From positions 9,239 to 21,307 of the forward strand of contig DBYT01000046.1 in assembly GCA_002309915.1 (NCBI GenBank): a stretch of DNA of 12,069 nt, given 5' to 3'. Source of the stretch: Bacteroidales bacterium UBA1179 (lineage in GTDB: Bacteria > Bacteroidota > Bacteroidia > Bacteroidales > Bacteroidaceae). The notes beneath the pieces are model-generated. The model had not been told where the DNA came from, searched no databases, and was given only the letters and a program-made list of their open reading frames with translations. Shown here piece by piece: positions 5,877 through 11,910 of this stretch (positions within the stretch are counted from its first letter, which is position 1; every line of letters begins with the position of its first letter). The position numbers and the translations under genes are program-made.

Positions 5877-8380
5877 TTCAAGAGACTCATGAGAGCCAAT
5901 ACAACTGTTGCCAATGATGCTGATGTCGAGCCTAAGCTGAGAATCTCTGTTGCTGTGAGTCCCTCACGTACCTGACGGGCAGGAACGACAATCTCACAAC
6001 CTGGCTGAACCAGTTTGGATGAACGTTTCTTTGCCTTGGCTACAGAACCGTTCATATAAACCACGTAAGCCTTGCTCTTCTTGGCTCTCTGTGAGTATCC
6101 ACCGGCCTTCTCGATGTAGTATTTCAGGTTCTTACCCTTTACATATGGTGTGGTGTTCGAGAACATCACCTCACCGTTGATCTTAACGGTATTGGTGAAT
6201 ACCGGAACTATGATTCGGTCACCGTCACGCAGAACGATATCGGCAGGACCGCCCGGCTTTTCAACCGCCTCCTTAAGGTTGATACCGACCTCGAAGGTTG
6301 TCATGTTGATGAGCTTGTCCACAGCCTTGGCCAGTGCAATGGAGTCATTACCCGCAAGAATCTCTGCGATGTCATGCATACGGGCTCTCTCATCATCGGT
6401 CATCTTACGTTCCAGACGCGCTCCCTCGGGATACGCCTCCGAACTGAACTGACCCACTCTTTCCATGATGTCACTCAGACGCTCGTTATTGGTAGCCAGA
6501 GAATAATATCCGGGGAATGTAACCTCACCCTCCACAATTACTCGACGGTTAACCGAATAACCCGGACTGCGGCGGATATATACCTCATCGTATGGCTCCA
6601 GACGGAAATCGTTGTCCTGGATTGAAAGGTCTTCGTTGATACTGAATGAGAATGTCTCGGCAAGTGACTGGGCTTTCTCGACTGCCTCCTTGTCACGGTT
6701 GCGGCGTACCACATCCACCTTACTCAGAGAGGCATCCTCCTTAAGACCGCCGGCCTGCAGGATCAGGTCCTCAATGCTTGTATTGTCGGCATAACGGTAA
6801 TCGCCGGGGAACAGCACCTCACCGTATACGCTGAATGTCTTGACCTCACCTACGTCAAACAGACTGGGAATGAACAGTACGTCATGATTACGCAATGTCT
6901 CATCCTGTGCGGTACCTTCCATCAGTCCCTTTATGTCGATGGCAAGGTTCGTAAGGGTCTTGTCGGGATTGGTGCGGCTCAGCAGTGCTCTTGATGGGAA
7001 TGCATCCTCCTTAAGACCGCCGGCAGCCTCAATCAGTCCTTTGACAGTAGTTATGTCACCGTCTATCTGGAACTGTCCCGGACGGTATACGGCACCGCGT
7101 ACCTCGGCCATATTGGCAAATGACACCTGAATGGAATCAACATAGACCGAATCACCGTCTACGAGTTTGAAACTGGACTGCTGTTCCTTTGTGACAGTAA
7201 AGATCTGACGCTGGAAATCGCCCATGCGGACTACACGAACATCCTTCTTATATGCATTTGACTCCAGACCGCCGGCATAATCAATAAGGTCTGCCAGTGA
7301 TTCCTCGGGAGTCATCTCATAAAGCATCGGCCTGCGTACGCGTCCGTCAATGTTGACCAGAAGTGAATGAGGTGATACTATTACAACGTCATTGTCATTC
7401 AGACGGATGTCATCCTGTACCTTGCCGTTGCGGATATAGTCATACATGTCGATCTTGGCCACCTCCTCATTCTCATGATAGAGTTTGATCTCTCTGAGTG
7501 ATCCCAGGTCATTTACACCGCCTGCCATGTATATTGCATTGAATACGGTGGCAAATGATGAAACCTGATATGTGCCGGGATTCTCAACGTCACCCATCAC
7601 ATTCACCAGTACTGAGCGGTTCTGACCGAGTGACAGTTTGATGCTCGAATTTGAATCGGAGCCGTCCAGTCCTGAATAGATCTGGCTGAATACCTTTTTT
7701 ATATACGCATCGGCCTCCTGTATGGTTTTTCCGTTGAGGTAAACAGGTCCCAGGTCCTGAACCATGATATTGCCGTCGGGTGAAATCACCTCACGGATGG
7801 AACTCTGGGCAGCGCCCCAAATATCGATGATGACCTCATCACCGGGGCCGAGACGGTAGTTCTGCGGAGTTGCCAGACTGGAACTCGGTTCGAAAGTCAG
7901 ATTCTGGCTCTTGAAAATGTCATGACCGTAAATCTCTTTCTTCTGAGGAAGCAGCGACTGTTTCAGAAGATATATGGAATCCACAAAAAGGAACATGGAC
8001 TCGTTGTACATGCTCTGGAGTCTCTCCTTTTCAAGGGTTTTGCTATCGGTCATCTGTGTGCCGCCTAATGACTGGTCGGCAGGATTAACCAAATTAAAAG
8101 ACTCCCCCTGCCCCGTTCTTGAACGGGATGTTGAGGAGCCCTGAGACGGAATCGTATTGCCCAATACGCCAGTGGCCTGCTGCTTTTCATATTTCTCGCG
8201 CATCCGCTGGAGCTGTTGGACTGTAACACCTCTCTTGTTCAGATTATATACAATCTGTTCCTGTGAAACTCCCTTGGCCTGCTGTTCCTGAACGTACTGT
8301 ATTATCTTATCTTCCGACATCTGCGCAAAAGCAGACAGACCGGTGAACAGGAACAATGACAAAACAAGATACTTTCTCAT
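5873..8380 (-). CDS. wza: Wza-like polysaccharide export protein with six SLBB-type repeats
   Basis: An 835-residue exported protein, more than twice the length of E. coli Wza (about 380), that likely forms the periplasmic and outer-membrane conduit for the polymer. A signal peptide covers 1-19 with an 'AFA' site before Q20 and no lipobox cysteine. Residues 21-68 are a charged helical region ('EDKIIQYVQEQQAKGVSQEQI') typical of Bacteroidetes members, followed by a Ser/Thr/Gly-rich linker to about 95. The Poly_export domain spans about 172-237 ('YRLGPGDEVIIDIWG'). SLBB-type units start near 258, 341, 425, 515, 613 and 731; most show a 'v.GeV..PG.Y' start and an 'AGGL' end. The C-terminus (812-834) is a hydrophobic, small-residue helix that could cross the outer membrane. 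It follows the transferase gene by 26 nt; the ATG at 8380 lacks a clear Shine-Dalgarno sequence. Confidence 0.93.
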   Translation of the reverse strand: MRKYLVLSLFLFTGLSAFAQMSEDKIIQYVQEQQAKGVSQEQIVYNLNKRGVTVQQLQRMREKYEKQQATGVLGNTIPSQGSSTSRSRTGQGESFNLVNPADQSLGGTQMTDSKTLEKERLQSMYNESMFLFVDSIYLLKQSLLPQKKEIYGHDIFKSQNLTFEPSSSLATPQNYRLGPGDEVIIDIWGAAQSSIREVISPDGNIMVQDLGPVYLNGKTIQEADAYIKKVFSQIYSGLDGSDSNSSIKLSLGQNRSVLVNVMGDVENPGTYQVSSFATVFNAIYMAGGVNDLGSLREIKLYHENEEVAKIDMYDYIRNGKVQDDIRLNDNDVVIVSPHSLLVNIDGRVRRPMLYEMTPEESLADLIDYAGGLESNAYKKDVRVVRMGDFQRQIFTVTKEQQSSFKLVDGDSVYVDSIQVSFANMAEVRGAVYRPGQFQIDGDITTVKGLIEAAGGLKEDAFPSRALLSRTNPDKTLTNLAIDIKGLMEGTAQDETLRNHDVLFIPSLFDVGEVKTFSVYGEVLFPGDYRYADNTSIEDLILQAGGLKEDASLSKVDVVRRNRDKEAVEKAQSLAETFSFSINEDLSIQDNDFRLEPYDEVYIRRSPGYSVNRRVIVEGEVTFPGYYSLATNNERLSDIMERVGQFSSEAYPEGARLERKMTDDERARMHDIAEILAGNDSIALAKAVDKLINMTTFEVGINLKEAVEKPGGPADIVLRDGDRIIVPVFTNTVKINGEVMFSNTTPYVKGKNLKYYIEKAGGYSQRAKKSKAYVVYMNGSVAKAKKRSSKLVQPGCEIVVPARQVREGLTATEILSLGSTSASLATVVLALMSLLK

Positions 8381-8406
8381 AAAAAACGGTAGAAACTAAT
8401 TCAAAA

Positions 8407-9057
8407 TCAGAATTTCTTGCCACTGAACACCGAGAAGAAAGTCCTTGCGATGATTCCCAGGTCAGTGAAGATATTGCGGTTATCCAGATAGTCCAGGTCA
8501 TATTCAAGACGCTTGAGCATCTTGTCCATTGTGTCTGTGTAGCCGTTGAATAATGTTGCGTATGATGTGACTCCCGGACGCATCAGATAGATGTAACGGT
8601 AGTCATCGGTCTCACGGTTTATCTGGTCAATAAAGAACTGACGCTCAGGACGGGGGCCGACAAACGACATATCGCCCTTGAGTACATTCCAGAGTTGCGG
8701 AAGTTCGTCAAGGTGATGTGCGCGCAGAAAACCTCCGAACGGAGTCAGATATCTGTTGCGTTCACTCTCAAGACGCGGAATACCGTCTGATTCGGCATCA
8801 GTGCGCATTGTACGGAACTTGTAGATCAGGAACGGTTTTCCTTTATAGCCCACTCTCTCCTGTTTGAAGAATACAGGACCCTTGTCGTAAAACAGGATGG
8901 CGGAGAATATCAGAATCAGCGGAGAAAAGAGCACCAGACCCAACACTGAAAAGATGATATCAAAAGCCCTCTTCAGTCCCAACTGAAAGGATCCCATTGC
9001 ATCCGAATGCTCCATACGGTACATGCTACCGTAGCTCTGTATTTTGTAGTTCAACAT
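8407..9057 (-). CDS. Initiating sugar-phosphate transferase (bacterial sugar transferase, monotopic PglC/WbaP-type core)
   Basis: A 216-residue protein, the size of the minimal monotopic phosphoglycosyl transferases, that would transfer a sugar phosphate from a UDP-sugar to undecaprenyl phosphate and so start the repeat unit at the inner membrane. After about 25 variable residues comes 'LKRAFDIIFSVLGLVLFSPL' (28-47), the re-entrant membrane helix, with the Ser-Pro kink at 45-46. Then follow 'GPVFFKQERVGYKG' (60-73) and 'FLIYKFRTM' (76-84), and the catalytic Asp-Glu pair D117-E118 in 'LDELPQLWNVLKGDMS' (116-131), continuing to 'FVGPRPE' (132-138). There is no N-terminal multi-TM or CoA-binding domain as in WcaJ/WbaP. 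The ATG at 9057 gives this length; other in-frame ATGs at codons 12, 15 and 21 are possible starts. It is the first gene of the minus-strand operon. The sugar (galactose, glucose, HexNAc or other) is not predictable. Confidence 0.93.
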   Translation of the reverse strand: MLNYKIQSYGSMYRMEHSDAMGSFQLGLKRAFDIIFSVLGLVLFSPLILIFSAILFYDKGPVFFKQERVGYKGKPFLIYKFRTMRTDAESDGIPRLESERNRYLTPFGGFLRAHHLDELPQLWNVLKGDMSFVGPRPERQFFIDQINRETDDYRYIYLMRPGVTSYATLFNGYTDTMDKMLKRLEYDLDYLDNRNIFTDLGIIARTFFSVFSGKKF

Positions 9058-9134
9058 TGTAGATTTACAGGTTTATAATATAACGCGCACAAAAAGCAAT
9101 AATTGTGTAACAACGCTGAAAAATGTCAATAATC

Positions 9135-9155
9135 CATTCCTGCACATTCGGAATG
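9135..9155. repeat. Small inverted repeat CATTCC-N9-GGAATG
   Basis: A perfect 6-bp inverted repeat with a 9-nt spacer sits immediately upstream of the plus-strand -7 box (9161-9168), where the -33 region and spacer of that promoter would be. It could be an operator for a dimeric regulator of fabD, or a weak hairpin in the minus-strand leader. The arms are short, so a chance occurrence is possible. Confidence 0.35.
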
Positions 9156-9160
9156 ATGAC

Positions 9161-9168
9161 TATTTTTG
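9161..9168 (+). promoter_or_regulatory. Candidate -7 box for fabD-GH13 (TATTTTTG)
   Basis: The sequence TATTTTTG matches the Bacteroidetes -7 consensus TAnnTTTG exactly and is followed by CA, a common downstream context. It lies about 90 nt upstream of the fabD ATG. A consensus TTTG -33 element is not seen at the expected 19-21 nt spacing (9137-9141 reads TTCCT), so strength is uncertain. Transcription would start near 9172-9176. Confidence 0.5.
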
Positions 9169-9218
9169 CACTCACAAGCACTTTAAGTACGCTTTTTCAA
9201 TTGTTTGGAAAAGTCGCG

Positions 9219-9226
9219 CAAAGATA
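9219..9226 (-). promoter_or_regulatory. Candidate -7 box for the polysaccharide operon (TATCTTTG)
   Basis: Read on the minus strand, the sequence is TATCTTTG, an exact match to TAnnTTTG, followed by CGCG. Transcription would start near 9211-9215 and leave an untranslated leader of about 155 nt before the ATG at 9057. The expected -33 TTTG is not perfect; the region about 20 nt upstream reads GTTAAG. No other exact -7 box was noticed on this strand within the gap, so this is the best candidate for driving all seven genes. Confidence 0.48.
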
Positions 9227-9258
9227 ATTAAATTACTGGATATACTTAACATTTAGAT

Positions 9259-10122
9259 ATGAAAGCATACGTTTTTCCCGGACAGGGTGCCCAGTTCTCG
9301 GGCATGGGTAAAGACCTGTATGACCAGTTTGACTGGGCAAAAGAGTTGTTTGCAGAGGCCGATTCAATCCTCGGATTCAAGATTTCAGACATCATGTTCA
9401 GCGGCTCGGACGAAGATCTGCGCCGCACCGATATAACACAGCCCGCAGTGTTCATCCACTCAGTTGCAGTAGCCAAGTCTCATGGTGCCGATTTCAAGCC
9501 TGACATGGTTGCAGGACACTCACTGGGAGAGTTCTCAGCACTTGTAGCCTGTGGCGCACTCTCATTTGAGAGCGGTCTGAAACTGGTTTCACAGCGTGCC
9601 AAGGCCATGCAGAAGTGCTGCGAGGCTGTTCCCGGCACAATGGCAGCCATCATAGGTCTGCCCGACGCAAAGATTGAGGAGATCTGTGCAGGTCTTAACG
9701 AAAAGGGTCTGGTAGTGGTTCCCGCCAACTACAACAGTCCCGGTCAGGTGGTTATCTCAGGTTCAAAAGAGGCCATCGCCGCTGCATGCCCCCTCATGAC
9801 CGAGGCCGGCGCAAAGCGTGCCCTTCCCCTGGTTGTAGGCGGTGCGTTCCACTCACCCCTTATGACTCCCGCCAAGGATGAGCTTGCCGAGGCTATCAGC
9901 AACACTCAGTTCAATAACCCCGTTTGCCCCATCTACCAGAACGTGGATGCCAAGCCCCATACCAATCCCGATGAGATCAAGGCCAACCTTGTAACCCAGC
10001 TCAACTCACCGGTACGCTGGACTCAGAGCGTCCTCAACATGATTGCTGACGGCGCCGAGGAGTTCACCGAGTGCGGTCCCGGTGCAGTCCTGACCGGACT
10101 CATCAAGAGAATCAGAGGCTAA
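9259..10122 (+). CDS. fabD: Malonyl-CoA:ACP transacylase
   Basis: A 287-residue cytosolic enzyme that moves the malonyl group from CoA to acyl carrier protein, supplying the extender unit for fatty-acid synthesis. It starts 'YVFPGQGAQFSGMG' (4-17), the oxyanion-side glutamine loop of the family. The nucleophile S88 is in 'VAGHSLGEFSA' (84-94), R113 in 'SQRAKAMQ' would bind the malonyl carboxylate, H198 in 'GGAFHSPLM' (194-202) is the catalytic histidine, and Q247 in 'TQLNSPVRW' (246-254) completes the conserved set. Length and motif order match stand-alone FabD proteins closely. The ATG at 9259 has no clear Shine-Dalgarno, which is ordinary for Bacteroidetes. It stands divergent to the polysaccharide operon and 5 nt upstream of a GH13 gene; no other fab gene is visible nearby. 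Confidence 0.97.
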   Translation: MKAYVFPGQGAQFSGMGKDLYDQFDWAKELFAEADSILGFKISDIMFSGSDEDLRRTDITQPAVFIHSVAVAKSHGADFKPDMVAGHSLGEFSALVACGALSFESGLKLVSQRAKAMQKCCEAVPGTMAAIIGLPDAKIEEICAGLNEKGLVVVPANYNSPGQVVISGSKEAIAAACPLMTEAGAKRALPLVVGGAFHSPLMTPAKDELAEAISNTQFNNPVCPIYQNVDAKPHTNPDEIKANLVTQLNSPVRWTQSVLNMIADGAEEFTECGPGAVLTGLIKRIRG

Positions 10123-10127
10123 GACCT

Positions 10128-11807
10128 ATGGAAAAGGCGGTCATCTACCAGATTTTCACTCGCGTCGGCTGCAACAGCGGAGGCAGGAATGTGCCTGGAG
10201 GTGACATCCGGATCAACGGTTCAGGCAAACTTGAAAGTTATACTCCCACCGTCCTTGAGAATATCAAGGCGATGGGAGTTACTCATATATGGTTCACCGG
10301 TCTGATAGCCCACGCATCATGCACCGGTTATCGCAAATACGGCATTCCGGAGTCACATCCGGGAACTGTCAAGGGACGCGCCGGTTCACCCTACGCTATC
10401 CGTGACTACTACGACATAGATCCCGACCTCGCACTGTCCGTTCCGGACCGCATGGCCGAGTTCCAGGCATTGGTAGACCGCGTTCACGCTGCCGGCATGA
10501 AATTCATCATGGATTTCGTACCCAACCACGTTGCCCGCGAGTACCGTTCCGTAGCCAAGCCCAAAGGTGTAAAAGACCTCGGTGAAACCGATAATAATGA
10601 GCTTGCATTCAGCCCGCAGAACAACTTCTACTACCTGCCCGGACAAGCCCTGTCCGGAGAGCCCGACTGGGGAGATTACAAAGAGTTCCCGGCCCGTGCC
10701 ACAGGTAATGACAAGTTCAGCGCAAGTCCCACATATTCAGATTGGTATGAGACCGTAAAACTGAATTACGGAGTTGATTACATGGCAGGCGGACAACGCT
10801 GTTTCGACCCCGTTCCCGACACCTGGAAAAAGATGCTTGACATCCTGCTTTTCTGGGCTGCAAAAGGCGTTGACGCGTTCCGTTGCGACATGGCCGAGAT
10901 GGTTCCCGTCCAGTTCTGGGACTGGGCCGTATCAAGGGTAAAAAAAGCACACAAAAAGATTGTTTTCATCGCCGAAATCTACAACCCGGGATCCTACTGG
11001 GATTACATCAACATAGGTCACTTTGACTACATATATGACAAGGTGGGTCTTTACGACACCCTGCGTGCCGTAGTCGAGGGACGTGAATCGGCCACGGCCA
11101 TTACCCGCTGCTGGCAGCAGAACGGCGGTAACGGTCCCAGCATGCTCCACTTCATGGAGAACCATGACGAGCAGCGCATAGCATCCCGATTCTTCGGTGG
11201 AACGGCACAAAAGGGACGACCCGCCATGATTGTATCGGCCCTTATGGATACCTGTCCAGTCATGGTATATGCAGGCCAGGAGGTCGGTGAACCCGGCATG
11301 GACCAGGAGGGATTCAGCGGTCTTGACGGACGCACCACCATCTTTGATTACTGGGCTCCTGACACCCTGACCCGCCTCTATAACGACGGAAAATGGGACG
11401 ATGCCCGACTTACAAACGATGAGCGAGAACTCAGAGCCTTCTACTCCACTCTTCTGCGTATCTGCAATCAGGAGCATGCTGTACGTGACGGCAAGTTCTT
11501 TGACCTTATGTACGTGAATCCGCTCTCAGAGTCATTCAATCCCCACAAGCAGTACGCATTCCTGCGTGCCGACGGCAAGGATGCCATCCTGGTGGTGACA
11601 AACTTCAGCGACCAGCCGCTCAACACTACGGTCAATATCCCGCAGCACGCCTTTGACTACATGGAGCTAAAGGCTCAGGACAGCATAAAAGTCAAGGATT
11701 TGCTCTCCGGACAATCTTTCAGTATCAATCTACATCCTGATACTCCTGTACGCTTCACAGTCCCTGCACAGTCTGGAGTCGTACTCAAATTGAGAATTGA
11801 GAATTGA
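10128..11807 (+). CDS. Cytoplasmic GH13 alpha-amylase-family glycoside hydrolase
   Basis: A 559-residue enzyme of the alpha-amylase superfamily, expected to act on alpha-glucosidic bonds in glycogen, starch or malto-oligosaccharides. It lacks a signal peptide, so it is likely cytoplasmic. The (beta/alpha)8 barrel starts at once ('VIYQIFTRVG', 5-14). The four conserved regions are intact: I 'DFVPNHV' (129-135), II 'GVDAFRCDMAE' (248-258) with R252 and nucleophile D254, III 'VFIAEIYNP' (279-287) with acid/base E283, and IV 'MENHDEQR' (343-350) with H346 and D347. Residues from about 470 to the end form a C-terminal beta domain. The ATG at 10128 has AGAGG at 10114-10118; a GTG at 10071 inside fabD is an unlikely start. 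It follows fabD by 5 nt, so co-transcription is likely. The last codons and the TGA lie within a heptamer repeat (11788-11812). The precise GH13 subfamily and substrate are not determined. Confidence 0.93.
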   Translation: MEKAVIYQIFTRVGCNSGGRNVPGGDIRINGSGKLESYTPTVLENIKAMGVTHIWFTGLIAHASCTGYRKYGIPESHPGTVKGRAGSPYAIRDYYDIDPDLALSVPDRMAEFQALVDRVHAAGMKFIMDFVPNHVAREYRSVAKPKGVKDLGETDNNELAFSPQNNFYYLPGQALSGEPDWGDYKEFPARATGNDKFSASPTYSDWYETVKLNYGVDYMAGGQRCFDPVPDTWKKMLDILLFWAAKGVDAFRCDMAEMVPVQFWDWAVSRVKKAHKKIVFIAEIYNPGSYWDYINIGHFDYIYDKVGLYDTLRAVVEGRESATAITRCWQQNGGNGPSMLHFMENHDEQRIASRFFGGTAQKGRPAMIVSALMDTCPVMVYAGQEVGEPGMDQEGFSGLDGRTTIFDYWAPDTLTRLYNDGKWDDARLTNDERELRAFYSTLLRICNQEHAVRDGKFFDLMYVNPLSESFNPHKQYAFLRADGKDAILVVTNFSDQPLNTTVNIPQHAFDYMELKAQDSIKVKDLLSGQSFSINLHPDTPVRFTVPAQSGVVLKLRIEN

Positions 11808-11814
11808 GAATTAA

Positions 11815-11831
11815 TACGCAGAACCTGCGTA
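11815..11831. repeat. Short hairpin TACGCAG-AAC-CTGCGTA
   Basis: A perfect 7-bp inverted repeat with a 3-nt loop lies just after the GH13 stop. It is followed by AAAAG, not a T-run, so on the plus strand it is not an intrinsic terminator by itself; it may stabilise the mRNA 3' end or be part of the surrounding repeat element. Confidence 0.5.
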
Positions 11832-11846
11832 AAAGCCCGCGACATT

Positions 11847-11878
11847 AAAAAAGGTTCGGAAATTTCCGAACCTTTTTT
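11847..11878. terminator. Bidirectional intrinsic terminator
   Basis: A perfect 32-bp palindrome: the half-sequence AAAAAAGGTTCGGAAA is followed by its exact complement in reverse. The stem GGTTCGG/CCGAACC ends in six T residues on either strand, so it can end transcription of fabD-GH13 from the left and of the carB-like gene from the right. Its place between two convergent genes supports this role. Confidence 0.9.
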
Positions 11879-11910
11879 ACAATTCTCAATTCTCAATTTT
11901 CAATTCTCAA

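Larger units (their letters stand above)
9058..9258. other. Divergent intergenic control region between the polysaccharide operon and fabD
   Basis: This AT-rich 201-nt gap is the largest non-coding stretch between complete genes in the window. It holds one Bacteroidetes -7 box on each strand (9161-9168 plus, 9219-9226 minus) and a small inverted repeat (9135-9155). I see no leader peptide, riboswitch-like fold or small RNA gene that I can support. The minus-strand leader from the candidate start to the transferase ATG would be about 155 nt and the plus-strand leader about 85 nt. Confidence 0.7.

Noticed and set aside
8381..8406. Possible internal promoter between the transferase and Wza-like genes
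   Set aside because: The 26-nt gap has no TAnnTTTG on the minus strand and is too short to suggest an independent transcription unit.
9058..9258. Riboswitch or UpxY-type antitermination leader in the polysaccharide operon 5' region
   Set aside because: No strong stem-loop series or terminator is visible in the leader and no antiterminator gene follows; only a 6-bp inverted repeat was found.
10071..10127. GTG start for the GH13 gene inside fabD
   Set aside because: The extension is the out-of-frame reading of the fabD 3' end; the ATG at 10128 is preceded by AGAGG and begins right at the GH13 barrel.
10932..11477. Long antisense open frame (181 codons) within the GH13 gene
   Set aside because: It lies opposite a well-conserved catalytic region, has no recognisable domain and no ribosome binding site; it is a by-product of codon usage.
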